Shown one piece after another: positions 9,192-17,929 of a stretch of 64,000 bases of DNA (positions are counted from its first letter, which is position 1; each line of letters begins with the position of its first letter). Made by a program: the position numbers and the translations under genes. The DNA lies in the NCBI GenBank assembly GCA_006226425.1, contig SBGX01000029.1:33234-97233 (forward strand), given 5' to 3'. The notes below the pieces were generated by a model. That model made no database searches, was not told where the DNA came from, and saw only the letters and a program-made list of their open reading frames with translations. Source of the DNA: Bacteroidota bacterium. Lineage in GTDB: Bacteria > Bacteroidota > Bacteroidia > Flavobacteriales_D > Crocinitomicaceae.

Positions 9192-9956
9192 TCACTTTTG
9201 TCTCCCGAAGATCTTTCGCAAATAAGCCCCCGCAAAAAGCAAGAGGAACTTACTGTTTGTGTAAAAATATCTTTTGAACAAGCGTTTTGGTTCCTGGGCA
9301 AATCGATACAGCCATTCAAGGCTTGCCTTTTGCATCCAACGAGGAGCTCTCTTTTGTTCTCCAATCAAAACAGGAAGTGCCCCTCCGATTCCGAGCATAC
9401 ACGCCTGAATCTTTCCTTTTTGACGGGCCATCCATTTTTCCTGTTTTGGACATCCCAAAATAACAAAGACCAATTGGGCCGCTGTCTGATTGATTCTGTC
9501 AACAATCTCTTTTTCTTCTTCTTCGCTCAAAGCTCTGAATGGTGGGCTGTAGTAGTTGACATTTTGAAGTTTCGGATAATTTTCCTTGAGGTAATCGGCT
9601 GTTCGGTCAAGCGTTTCCTCTTGCCCTCCAAAGAAAAAGACCGACAAATTTCGTTGTTCCGCTTCCTGGAGCAGACTGGGGAGTAAATCCATTCCCGCAA
9701 CACGGTCCTGTTGTTGTCCATACAAAAAACGAACCGCCTTGGCCAGCGGCATCCCATCCGGAGTGATTAGATCAGCACCGTTTACGCAACGGGCAAATTC
9801 CGGATCATCGTAGGCTTCAATGCACATGTGCACATTGGCGACGCAGACGTAGGAAGAAATTCTTTCCGTTCCCAGGCGAAGTGCTTCATCGACAAAATCC
9901 TGATAGGCACCAGTGTCCAGCTCCAGACTAATTACTTTCTTTTGCTTTCTTTCCAA
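9192..9956 (-). CDS. WecG/TagA/CpsF-family glycosyltransferase
   Basis: 254 residues from a TTG at 9956, 7 nt after the upstream gene's stop. In-frame starts further upstream (ATGs at 10034 and 10022) would overlap that gene by 59 nt or more and add residues outside the fold. The family (GT26) adds N-acetylmannosamine-type sugars to lipid-linked intermediates. Visible elements are the ADLITPDGMPL motif with conserved Asp, VAGMDLL, FFGGQEE, GCPKQEKWM, GIGGALPVL and the C-terminal RAPRWMQKASLEWLYRFAQEP segment that ends family members. It sits at the distal end of the leftward polysaccharide run. Acceptor and donor are not known. Confidence 0.85.
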   Translation of the reverse strand: MERKQKKVISLELDTGAYQDFVDEALRLGTERISSYVCVANVHMCIEAYDDPEFARCVNGADLITPDGMPLAKAVRFLYGQQQDRVAGMDLLPSLLQEAEQRNLSVFFFGGQEETLDRTADYLKENYPKLQNVNYYSPPFRALSEEEEKEIVDRINQTAAQLVFVILGCPKQEKWMARQKGKIQACMLGIGGALPVLIGEQKRAPRWMQKASLEWLYRFAQEPKRLFKRYFYTNSKFLLLFAGAYLRKIFGRQK

Positions 9957-9963
9957 GGCCCGG

Positions 9964-10764
9964 TTATTTTTTCGGATAGTATTCGTAGAAATCCTTTTTC
10001 GGGAAAATGGTGCACTTCCCATTGACGGTCGCATCAATAATTCGTCGCCCGTTTTTTTTGTAGTGATCCCGAGCAATGGCGTATCCAATCTCAGACTTAT
10101 CCAAATCTGGAAGTTTCCACTTCATTCCTTTCGGGAAATAATTCGGGTCGAAGTGACTTTCATCTTTTTCGTAGGTTCTCACCTCAATTTTATTGGCCAC
10201 TCCCTTCTCCTTAAAACTATGGTCCATCCCAATGATGATGACTTCTTCAAAGCCCAGATGGTAAGCTAGTTGTAAACAGGCGAAGGTGACGGTTCCTCCA
10301 AAATGAGTGGGTTGGGTCAAATCTTCCTGAAAGAAAGGATTGAAAGCAAATGATTCTTTCAGGTAATGACATTGATCGATTCGCTTATGGAGTCTCCAGT
10401 TGACAAATTTATCTTCCAGGGGTAAGTTGTTAAAATCATCGGCAAACTGCCCCAGCACCAGGTCTTCTACGCAAACAAAGTAATTTGGAATGAATCCGAT
10501 TTTCTCAAAATAAATGTAGAAACGGTTCATACACATCGTGAATTCGTCTTTCAGTACAGATAGGTCCATGTCTTTGATGCTCGGACCGTTGGCAATCAAA
10601 AACAAACGTTCCCCGCGATGGCGATCTTTGATGCTTCGAAGGTATTCCTGATTTTTTTTGCCTGCTTCGGAGTTATTCCAAAGCGCCAGGAAGCGACGTT
10701 CGATCAACCTTCGTTTGATGGCCGGGATGACCCGGGTGGGATGGAATCGTTTGATATCTACCAT
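9964..10764 (-). CDS. DUF115 / MptE-like protein, possible transferase (copy 1)
   Basis: 266 residues. The N-terminal motif GERLFLIANGPSIKDMDL and the later FGGTVTFACLQLAYHLGFEEV..GMDHSF segment match the DUF115 / MptE-like Rossmann family. Its GNGPS-type loop resembles that of GT42 sialyltransferases and of flagellin-modifying Maf-like proteins. In polysaccharide loci such proteins may transfer a sugar or phosphate group; this is inference. It lies 2 nt after the polymerase gene. A second copy at 13040-13846 shares both motifs and the DPNxF segment. Confidence 0.65.
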   Translation of the reverse strand: MVDIKRFHPTRVIPAIKRRLIERRFLALWNNSEAGKKNQEYLRSIKDRHRGERLFLIANGPSIKDMDLSVLKDEFTMCMNRFYIYFEKIGFIPNYFVCVEDLVLGQFADDFNNLPLEDKFVNWRLHKRIDQCHYLKESFAFNPFFQEDLTQPTHFGGTVTFACLQLAYHLGFEEVIIIGMDHSFKEKGVANKIEVRTYEKDESHFDPNYFPKGMKWKLPDLDKSEIGYAIARDHYKKNGRRIIDATVNGKCTIFPKKDFYEYYPKK

Positions 10765-10766
10765 TT

Positions 10767-12062
10767 CTAATTTGTCTTTATGAGTTCTTCATCCGTTTCG
10801 TCCAATGCCAGTACAAACAAAAATAGGCTCAACATGAGTGGCATGGCATTTAGGTAGTAAAAACTGATGAAGGATTCTGTTATTGAGATTAAAATGATGT
10901 ACAAAAATAAGGCATAAAAAGTTAATGCATGACGTTTGTTCAGGTTCCAGATTTTTCTCAATTTCCCAGCGATCTGACCAAAAATGATCAAGATGACCGA
11001 AAGCCCCAGGTATCCAATGTCAAAGATCATGGACAGGATGGAGTTGTGAGGGTGTACATTGTCGGATACATTGTAAGAAATAAACAGAAAGGCCCATTTC
11101 AAACTAGCACCGGAGCTAACATGTCCCTCAAATCCATGCCCGATCAAGTGGAACAACTTGAAGTTCATGAATTCCTGAAAAGCGAAAATCCAGATAAAAA
11201 CCCGCCCGTTTAGTGTAAACAGGTCGGTGGAATTTCTTGAGAACTGTGCAAAGAACTCCACTTCTGCAAGTAAAGGAAGGACAAAAGCCGTAAAGAGTGG
11301 GATAACGACAAAGAGGATCGGACTAATAGTAAGCACCCAGCGAAAATTGAGCATTCTGGTTCCGACACAGGCACTCAGGATGAGTATGGGATACAAAACA
11401 GCACTACGGGAGTCAGTTAATAGGATACTGATGATGATGACCAGAAAGAGAACAATATTGAAACCGGTCCACTTTTTCTGAAATACATTGTCAATAAGGA
11501 CGAAGGAGAGTACTGCACCCAGAATAACGGCATAACCGTTGATCCCAATACTAAAGAGGAAGTTGACCCGCTCCACCGAGTATCCCAGGGCTTGCAAAAT
11601 AACGGCATTACCGATAAAAATTTCTCCTTCGGATCGGGCCTGAGAAGTGATCCCCAACAACCAAAACAGGTAGTTGATCCCAATATAAAAAACAAAAGGA
11701 TTGATGATATAATTCCGAAAGCCGTCAATGAACTTGAGGCGATTGTCAATGCAGTGGTTCAGGATTTCGGAGATATAGACCAGCAAAAAGAGGGAAAAAC
11801 AGCTAAAATTCAAGAGTCTGATCCAGGAAAATTCGTAGGCCCGAAGCAAACTCATAAAAATGAGGAACATGTAGAGCAGTACAAAAATGACTCTCTTTCG
11901 GGTGTTTCCCTGAAATAGCCTGAAATTTCCGGAAGCTGCCCCAATGATAAAAAGCAAGAGAAACAGAAAAGCAAAGACGAAATTAAGCAGCGGTATTCCA
12001 ACCGTATTGGGGAGATTTAAGAGCCCCAAAAAGAAAAATATGGAATAGAGATTAATGTTCAT
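10767..12062 (-). CDS. O-antigen/capsule polymerase or ligase, Wzy/WaaL-like
   Basis: 431 residues, almost entirely hydrophobic, with about 10-12 membrane segments and a larger periplasmic loop in the second half. That loop has the pattern of the Wzy_C/O-antigen ligase family (NGRVFIWIFAFQEF, GHGFEGH, VHPHNSILSMIFDIGYLGL). TDSRSAVLYP before it fits the conserved Arg region. It probably joins lipid-linked repeat units in the periplasm (Wzy) or attaches chains to lipid A core (WaaL); sequence alone does not decide. The flippase and chain-length genes in the same run favour Wzy. Confidence 0.75.
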   Translation of the reverse strand: MNINLYSIFFFLGLLNLPNTVGIPLLNFVFAFLFLLLFIIGAASGNFRLFQGNTRKRVIFVLLYMFLIFMSLLRAYEFSWIRLLNFSCFSLFLLVYISEILNHCIDNRLKFIDGFRNYIINPFVFYIGINYLFWLLGITSQARSEGEIFIGNAVILQALGYSVERVNFLFSIGINGYAVILGAVLSFVLIDNVFQKKWTGFNIVLFLVIIISILLTDSRSAVLYPILILSACVGTRMLNFRWVLTISPILFVVIPLFTAFVLPLLAEVEFFAQFSRNSTDLFTLNGRVFIWIFAFQEFMNFKLFHLIGHGFEGHVSSGASLKWAFLFISYNVSDNVHPHNSILSMIFDIGYLGLSVILIIFGQIAGKLRKIWNLNKRHALTFYALFLYIILISITESFISFYYLNAMPLMLSLFLFVLALDETDEELIKTN

Positions 12063-12069
12063 GATCTGC

Positions 12070-13047
12070 CTAGAGCTTCATCAGGATGGCCTTGAACTCT
12101 TCCGAGTCATCATAGGGCTCTGCGGCATTTGTTCCGTCGTTAAAGTCGAGGCCTTCCAGCGTTAAGTCTTCCAGTTTTTCAACTGGGATCAACTTGCTAT
12201 AATGTTTAAAGTACCTACTAAGATACGTATTGTCCCGAACAATGATGTGCTTATTCAGTTGAAGTGCTCTTCCGAAAAATCCAGATGGACGTTCATTGGT
12301 GTAAAAACAGTAGATGATCTTGCTGTTCTTCATTAGGTAGAACAATTCGTTATTCGTTACATAGCGACGAATACTATGGACGTTCTCCATTTGCATGAGT
12401 TCATCATAATCTCCCTGTTGCATCAGGCCCGACATCAGGAAGTTATACTCATGGTGTTTTCTGATGTAATTCAAGAACTCGGTACGAGAGCGTTTTTCAT
12501 CAAACTCTCCGGCAAAAAGGACTGCATTCTCAATTCCAAAAGGTGCTTCCTTCAATTCTTCTGGAATTTCTTCTTCAAAGTTGAGCAAAGCCAAATCCCA
12601 CAATTGAATATCGTAGATGAAACCGTAAACGAATTTGGACATGAAGGCCTGTTCTTCTGTGTTTTTGTGGATGGAATAGACGCGTGTGGAAGAAAGATTC
12701 TTAACACTCCAAAAAAGAATGCGTTTGAATAAGCCCTTAACATATACGACTTTTCCTCGTTTCGTAAAAAACGTAACGAATGTTCGATGATTACAAAGGT
12801 ATTCTGTTCGTACACTCAAGGCAATGGCCTTGGCTCCCCAAAGACTCCGGAGAATCATGAATGGGGCCAGCATCAAGTCCCTGGAGTCAATGTCCATGAA
12901 CACGATTGATTTCTTACTAAACAGGATCTTTAGCTTTTGGCCAAAAGATTTGATGTTTTCAGCTTTCCGTATTTTGTTGACCAGTCTGTAGTAGTCATCG
13001 TGATGGCAGACGCGGTTGGCGGAAAAGCAATATAATGTCTTATCCAT
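12070..13047 (-). CDS. GT-B-like protein, probable glycosyltransferase
   Basis: 325 residues, not confidently recognised. The C-terminal half looks like a GT-B nucleotide-sugar half: a VLFAGEFDEKR strand-loop, NVHSIRRYVTNNELFYLMKNSKII (the usual 'at y, ... elf..m...d' position of GT4 enzymes), then PSGFFGRALQLNKHIIV. The N-terminal half contains MDIDSRDLMLAPFMILRSLWGAKAI. The usual E-x7-E is not intact. It overlaps the start of the DUF115 copy by 8 nt and precedes the polymerase by 7 nt, so it belongs to the polysaccharide operon. It could instead be a non-catalytic GT-B fold protein. Confidence 0.5.
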   Translation of the reverse strand: MDKTLYCFSANRVCHHDDYYRLVNKIRKAENIKSFGQKLKILFSKKSIVFMDIDSRDLMLAPFMILRSLWGAKAIALSVRTEYLCNHRTFVTFFTKRGKVVYVKGLFKRILFWSVKNLSSTRVYSIHKNTEEQAFMSKFVYGFIYDIQLWDLALLNFEEEIPEELKEAPFGIENAVLFAGEFDEKRSRTEFLNYIRKHHEYNFLMSGLMQQGDYDELMQMENVHSIRRYVTNNELFYLMKNSKIIYCFYTNERPSGFFGRALQLNKHIIVRDNTYLSRYFKHYSKLIPVEKLEDLTLEGLDFNDGTNAAEPYDDSEEFKAILMKL

Positions 13048-13846
13048 TTAAAAAGTCATTCAGTTGAATTCGTTCGTAAATTTCAAGTTTTCCTCCTTCG
13101 GTGGCATTGTAGATTTTTCTTCCGTGAGCTTTGTAAAACTCATCTGCCATTTTATAATGGATTTCCGATCCAAGTAGATCAGGCAATTGCCATTCGGCAC
13201 CTCCACTAAAATAGTCTTTGGAAAAGTGATTCGGATCAGTTTCACCCGACTTGACCTTCATGTTCGGAGATCCTTTGGTGACAAAGTTGTGATCACAACC
13301 CACAAGCGCTACTTCAGAGAATCCCAGGTGGAAGGCAATCTGCATGGCGGCATAAGTTACCGTATATCCCTGGCAAACAGCTCCTCTGATATCTCCGGCA
13401 AATTTTAGCTGGAAAGGAAGGGAGTAGATGAAATTAACGTTAGGTCGTTTATTTAGGTGGTGTGCAGAGGCACTGTCCAAAATCAACTCAATATCTGTCT
13501 GATTATAGAAATCTTTATTCTGCTCGATCACCAGTTTGTTGATTGCGACGATCATACTTGGACGAAATTCTGTCCGATCGAACAAAAGGTTGATCTTGTT
13601 CAGGCCGATCGTGAAAACTCCCTTTTCCTTCAGCAATTCAAAATCAACATTGTTCAAACTTGGTCCGTTACACAGGATCACTGCTTTTTTTCCGTGTTGT
13701 GAATTTCCCAAATCCGTAAAGCGTTTTTTACTCTGTCTGGCTTTTGAACTCAAATCCCATTTCAAACGATTTTTGACAAAACCGAGAGACATGCGGTAAA
13801 TGCCTAACTTCAACTGGGGATTTAACTGTTTGATATAGTTATCCAT
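13040..13846 (-). CDS. DUF115 / MptE-like protein, possible transferase (copy 2)
   Basis: 268 residues. It is a paralogue of the protein at 9964-10764. Shared elements are GKKAVILCNGPSLNNVDF, the GYTVTYAAMQIAFHLGFSEVALVGCDHNF segment, DPNHF, WQLPDLLGSEIHY against WKLPDLDKSEIGY, and a closing YNATEGGKLEIY against IDATVNGKCTIF. The pair flanks the GT-B-like and polymerase genes and probably arose by duplication. Cytoplasmic, no signal or membrane segment. Role inferred only from context: modification of a repeat unit. Confidence 0.65.
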   Translation of the reverse strand: MDNYIKQLNPQLKLGIYRMSLGFVKNRLKWDLSSKARQSKKRFTDLGNSQHGKKAVILCNGPSLNNVDFELLKEKGVFTIGLNKINLLFDRTEFRPSMIVAINKLVIEQNKDFYNQTDIELILDSASAHHLNKRPNVNFIYSLPFQLKFAGDIRGAVCQGYTVTYAAMQIAFHLGFSEVALVGCDHNFVTKGSPNMKVKSGETDPNHFSKDYFSGGAEWQLPDLLGSEIHYKMADEFYKAHGRKIYNATEGGKLEIYERIQLNDFLNG

Positions 13847-13859
13847 AACGCTCTATTGT

Positions 13860-15290
13860 TTATCCGAAAAAAAGTGCAAATATAGCATAAATCAAGAAAA
13901 CGAGCATGACTGGCAGCGAGGTCTTTTTCTCGAATTGAAAGAATGTCATGTTCACAAACTTCAGGGAGTGACTCGTGGAATACCAACTATAAAAGAAGAG
14001 GTAACCAACTAACATTCCGAGAGGAATAGCATAGAGTTCGATGTACGGGAAAAGGAAGAAGGCGACCAGGGCAAAAATAACCGCATTGATCGTATCCGCG
14101 ATGTGTGAAATGATATCGTTTGATGTTTGGTAAATTTGAACGTGCATAGCTCCATAGCGATGTGCATAAAAGGCAAAGGCCATCATTAACCAAAGAAGCG
14201 TTGAAACCGGTTTTACGTCACTGTCAATGTATTCGAGGAAAGGTCCGAAACACAATCCGGCCATGATCACGGAGAATACAAAGAAGATGTGGCTTTTGCG
14301 CATACCGTCCTGAGCGAGTTCGATAAGACGCTTTTGATTTCCTTCCGCATTCAGTTTGGCCAGGATCGGAATTTTACTGTAAAAGGGTGCGTTGGCTACG
14401 TTCTTGATTTCATTCAAAATACGCATGGTTACCATGTAAGAGGCCGCCGAAGCATGGCTTCCCACTTGCGCATAAAGGATTCCAGTTAAGTTCGTAAGCC
14501 CAGTGGCCACCAGCCCTGAAACACCTGATCTCCATGCCGGTTTCCAAATCTCTTTCAAAAAGGCCTTGTCCAGGGGATGATTTTTGATCGTTCTCAGTTT
14601 CTTCTCCCGAATATTTCGGGCGAGAATATAGTTTCGAGTTACGGTTGCGACATATCCGGCACTCACGACAATGGTCAATCCAAAGATGGATGGTGAAATC
14701 ATGAGTACTCCGAAGAAACCGAAAATGACAAACAATTTGAAAATGGCTTCAACCCTTTTGACAAGTGCCACTTCATTTAATCCTTCCAGATAGTTGTAGT
14801 ACGTTTTCCCATAAAAGTCGAGGCTGGTAGCCACAGAAAGTACGATCCAACTAGTCCAGAGAGAGTCGGCATGTTCGTAACCTCTCAAGAGTTCCTTTAA
14901 ACCAAAATACCCTCCGATTAACATTCCGATGAGGACCAGGAAAGACAGGGTGATGTATATTTTGGTCATGTGGGAATATAGTTTTCCGATCAGTTCCCAA
15001 TTGGTTTTTCCGTCGGTCTTTTCACCGTTCTTAATGACTCCGATGGTTTTTGCACCTCCATTGGCAAAGGAGAAGAAGCGAACAAAGGCATTTCGGAAGC
15101 CCAGATCTGCCAAACCACTCATGGATAAGATCGCGACAAAGGCGTACCAAATCACAATTTCCTGCTCGTTAAAGCGGGTCAGAATCAGTGGGGTGACCAA
15201 CACCAGACTGGCCGACTTCGTACCATAACTCATCCAGGTCATGATAGTCGGCGAATTCCAGATGCGATGTAATGTGGCCTTAACGTTCAT
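13860..15290 (-). CDS. polysaccharide flippase, Wzx/MOP-like
   Basis: 476 residues with about 12-14 predicted membrane helices spread over the whole length, charged loops between, and the layout of MOP-superfamily polysaccharide transporters. It probably flips lipid-linked repeat units from cytoplasm to periplasm. The ATG at 15290 overlaps the end of the secreted-protein gene by 11 nt. It stands with a Wzy-like polymerase and Wza/Wzz-like proteins, so the locus has the parts of a Wzx/Wzy-dependent pathway. Confidence 0.8.
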   Translation of the reverse strand: MNVKATLHRIWNSPTIMTWMSYGTKSASLVLVTPLILTRFNEQEIVIWYAFVAILSMSGLADLGFRNAFVRFFSFANGGAKTIGVIKNGEKTDGKTNWELIGKLYSHMTKIYITLSFLVLIGMLIGGYFGLKELLRGYEHADSLWTSWIVLSVATSLDFYGKTYYNYLEGLNEVALVKRVEAIFKLFVIFGFFGVLMISPSIFGLTIVVSAGYVATVTRNYILARNIREKKLRTIKNHPLDKAFLKEIWKPAWRSGVSGLVATGLTNLTGILYAQVGSHASAASYMVTMRILNEIKNVANAPFYSKIPILAKLNAEGNQKRLIELAQDGMRKSHIFFVFSVIMAGLCFGPFLEYIDSDVKPVSTLLWLMMAFAFYAHRYGAMHVQIYQTSNDIISHIADTINAVIFALVAFFLFPYIELYAIPLGMLVGYLFFYSWYSTSHSLKFVNMTFFQFEKKTSLPVMLVFLIYAIFALFFG

Positions 15291-16326
15291 GTTTCAGTTG
15301 CTCAAATTTTTGATAATCGATGTAGAATCTATTGGTGCTTCCTTTGACATAAACATCCCATGGAATGAGGACGTCCCGTTTGTGTTCCATGCCGTATTTC
15401 ATCAGGATGCGGTGATACTTTTCTTGTTGGGAATTACTTCCGAAAAGTTGCGTCTTCCCCAGGCTGTCTGCCGTATGATAAAGTTCGTTCAATTTTTTCT
15501 CTTCGATCAAATGTTCATTCAGTTCGGCAATTCCGCCATCAAACACCTGATGGTGTTCCTTCCATTGACCATTGTAATTGTTGGTCAAAAATTTGGCCTT
15601 TGGGAATTCCTTGAGCAATGTTTGTTTCCAGTTTGCTAAAAAATCAATTACTGCTCGTTCCTGAAAGGCTTCGTAACTCTTACGAAATTCCAACAAATAG
15701 GTTTCTGTCTTCTCTGGATTTGCTTTCAGTACTTTTTTAGCCAGCGTCATAATGCCATCTTCTGAGTCTGAAAATGATGAGTCAAAACGAAGAAAGTCAC
15801 TGATACAATGGTGGCAAAAACAACCGATTCCTTGATCTAATTTGAGTCGGATATTGAAATCCGGGTCATCAACCATGATACCATAGGCTCCTTTGCGCAG
15901 TAATTCTTTTCCCCGGTTCAGGAAAGTGCTCTGGAAATCTGGATTGTTCACACAACCCCAGTAGGGTGTTTTGATCTTCCATTTTCGCATCCAGGGGGCT
16001 ACATAAAGCTCCTGTTCAAGTGTGCGCATCCTCCCTTTTTGGGTGGTGTATTCAGCCGAGTCAGGAACCATGGGGTTCATGGTCAGGCTGTATGGAATTC
16101 CGCGTTTTCGATAAAGTTCCAGGACTTTGTCATCAGTGGTGTAAGTCCAGTCAATGCGTTTGGGATGGAATTTTTCAATGGCCTCCACGGTACTGACTTT
16201 ATCCTGTGAATGCCGGGGATGAAACCACCTTGAACTAAGGACAAAACCAGCCTCTTCCTGGGCAAAACTCCAGGACAGGAGGATATAAATTCCTGCAAAA
16301 AGGGAACTGACGACGCGGGGAACCAT
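15280..16326 (-). CDS. secreted glycoside-hydrolase-like protein
   Basis: 348 residues with a signal peptide (about 1-23, ending SFAQ). The body looks like a TIM-barrel of the uncharacterised glycosyl-hydrolase-like type: HPKRIDWTYTTDD, a GAYGIMVDDPDF strand with paired acids, and CFCHHCISDFLRF, a CxCxxC-like element seen in GH42-related proteins. The family assignment is tentative and catalytic residues cannot be fixed by eye. Its position between the dehydrogenase and flippase genes, overlapping the latter by 11 nt, suggests a periplasmic enzyme acting on the polysaccharide under synthesis, comparable in place, not in sequence, to PslG. Confidence 0.5.
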   Translation of the reverse strand: MVPRVVSSLFAGIYILLSWSFAQEEAGFVLSSRWFHPRHSQDKVSTVEAIEKFHPKRIDWTYTTDDKVLELYRKRGIPYSLTMNPMVPDSAEYTTQKGRMRTLEQELYVAPWMRKWKIKTPYWGCVNNPDFQSTFLNRGKELLRKGAYGIMVDDPDFNIRLKLDQGIGCFCHHCISDFLRFDSSFSDSEDGIMTLAKKVLKANPEKTETYLLEFRKSYEAFQERAVIDFLANWKQTLLKEFPKAKFLTNNYNGQWKEHHQVFDGGIAELNEHLIEEKKLNELYHTADSLGKTQLFGSNSQQEKYHRILMKYGMEHKRDVLIPWDVYVKGSTNRFYIDYQKFEQLKHER

Positions 16327-16331
16327 GCGAC

Positions 16332-17273
16332 TTATCGGCCTAAAAGTTCCAATAAGTTTTTGACGGCGAACAATCCCTGACGCTGTACGCTTTCGTATGT
16401 TCTGGAACCAATATGTGGGGTGATCAGTACGTTTTCCCGATCTTTTAGCGGGTAGTTTTCAGGCATCGGCTCGATATCGAGTACATCTGCCAGGTACCCT
16501 CCGATGATTTCACGATCCATTCCATCATTCAGGGCCTTCAAATCAACCAATTTTCCCCGGGCAGTGTTCACCAGAATCACTCCTTTTTTCAAGTGATTTT
16601 CTACCAGATTCGTGTTAATCAGATCTTCTGTTTCAGGGGTGTGTGGCACGTGCAGGGTGATGATGTCTGCCTGTTTGGCAAGATCTTCCATGCTGTCCAC
16701 CGTTTGGATATAATCGTTTTCACGGATGAAGTCAGCGCTAACAAATTTGTCGAATGCCACTACATTTAAGCCAAAGCCATGGGCTCTTTTGGCCACTTCC
16801 TTTCCAATGGCACCCAAACCAACAATTCCCATGGTTTTGCCGTGAATTTCTGTGCTGACGTGTCTTTTCCAGCCTCCGGCACGGGTAATGTTGTATTCCA
16901 GGTGAATATTCTTCACGAAGCTTAAAATCAGGGCGAAAACGTGCTCTGCCACTGATACTTGATTGACTCCAGGACAATTAGTCACCGGGATTTCCAGTGC
17001 CCTGGCTGCTTCCAGGTCAATTTTATCCAGCCCAACTCCGTATTTAGAGATATATTTCAGCTTCCCTGCCTTTCCAATTTTTAGGATTTCCTCTGTGTAT
17101 TCATCATCTCCGCAAATCACGGCGTCGTAATTGGCAATCACAGGTCTTAGTTCGTCATCTGTTAAGGGACCACGCATGCGGTCAATTTCAAATCCCTGTT
17201 CATTCAACAGTTCCTGATGTGCACCCGGTGCGTCTTGAAAAGAGGTAGATGTCAATAAAAGTTTGATGCTCAT
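16332..17273 (-). CDS. D-isomer-specific 2-hydroxyacid dehydrogenase, SerA-like
   Basis: 313 residues, NAD-dependent. The Rossmann motif GIVGLGAIGKEVA, the catalytic Arg in NTARGKLVD, the Glu in LDIEP and the His in TPHIGS are all in the expected order. It lacks the C-terminal ACT domain of full SerA, so it need not serve serine synthesis. It is 2 nt from the HAD gene and part of the sugar-acid cassette. A role in oxidising or reducing a glycerate-like or 2-keto sugar acid is inferred. Confidence 0.8.
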   Translation of the reverse strand: MSIKLLLTSTSFQDAPGAHQELLNEQGFEIDRMRGPLTDDELRPVIANYDAVICGDDEYTEEILKIGKAGKLKYISKYGVGLDKIDLEAARALEIPVTNCPGVNQVSVAEHVFALILSFVKNIHLEYNITRAGGWKRHVSTEIHGKTMGIVGLGAIGKEVAKRAHGFGLNVVAFDKFVSADFIRENDYIQTVDSMEDLAKQADIITLHVPHTPETEDLINTNLVENHLKKGVILVNTARGKLVDLKALNDGMDREIIGGYLADVLDIEPMPENYPLKDRENVLITPHIGSRTYESVQRQGLFAVKNLLELLGR

Positions 17274-17275
17274 AA

Positions 17276-17920
17276 TTACATTTTTTGAAGTACTTCTTCC
17301 AATTGGCTCATGTCTTGAATTCGGGGTCCGTCAAAATCTTCGAAGAGTACTTTGTTATCTTCTGTTTCTCTTAATATGTAATGCAACTTGGAGTGCTGAG
17401 CTGCTTCATAGTCAGCCAGAGCATCCCCAATAAAAACGGTTTCTTCTCTGTTGAGTCCTTCCTGTCCGATGATGTGTTCCGTCCAGTGTGGTTTCTTATT
17501 CGGTGATCCGAATGCTTCTTTGAAGTATCCCGCCCAATTCCGTCGTTCAAGAATGATTTTGATTTCGTCGGTTGGTGTTCCGGTGATGATCCAGCAATTG
17601 TATTTGGAAGAATCGTTTCGGAGGAATTCTTCAGCTCCTTTGACTTCATCTGCCTCCACAACACCTTTCAGTACGAGATCCGAAAATTTATTCGCCCATT
17701 CCTGAACACCTTGTTCGTCCAGCTCTTCGTTCAACCAGTTTTTGTGGTAGAGCTTCACCTTTTCGAAGCGACTAACTCCTCCGTTTGCAAGGTGATGGGC
17801 CACGACTTTGTCCGATATCTCTTTTCCAAATGGAAGGTATAATTGTCGGAAAGCTTCTGTTTTAACATTGACCGATTCGGCCAGTACTCCATCAAAGTCG
17901 AAAAATATATTTTTAATCAT
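17276..17920 (-). CDS. HAD-family hydrolase, beta-phosphoglucomutase-like
   Basis: 214 residues. Motif I FFDFDGVLAES carries both acids, motif II is WIITGTPTDE, motif III is the Lys in PNKKPHWTE, and motif IV is FIGDALADYEAA. A helical cap follows motif I (subfamily I). It would remove phosphate from, or isomerise, a small sugar phosphate in the cytoplasm. It lies 9 nt after the lactonase gene and 2 nt before the dehydrogenase gene, and may act as the phosphatase of the proposed sugar-acid route, in the place KdsC or NeuB-route phosphatases hold elsewhere. Confidence 0.8.
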   Translation of the reverse strand: MIKNIFFDFDGVLAESVNVKTEAFRQLYLPFGKEISDKVVAHHLANGGVSRFEKVKLYHKNWLNEELDEQGVQEWANKFSDLVLKGVVEADEVKGAEEFLRNDSSKYNCWIITGTPTDEIKIILERRNWAGYFKEAFGSPNKKPHWTEHIIGQEGLNREETVFIGDALADYEAAQHSKLHYILRETEDNKVLFEDFDGPRIQDMSQLEEVLQKM

Positions 17921-17929
17921 GATAGTCTG

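Noticed and set aside
9957..10088. N-terminal extension of the WecG/TagA-like gene
   Set aside because: It would overlap the upstream gene by up to 125 nt and lies outside the conserved fold; the TTG at 9956 gives the usual family length.
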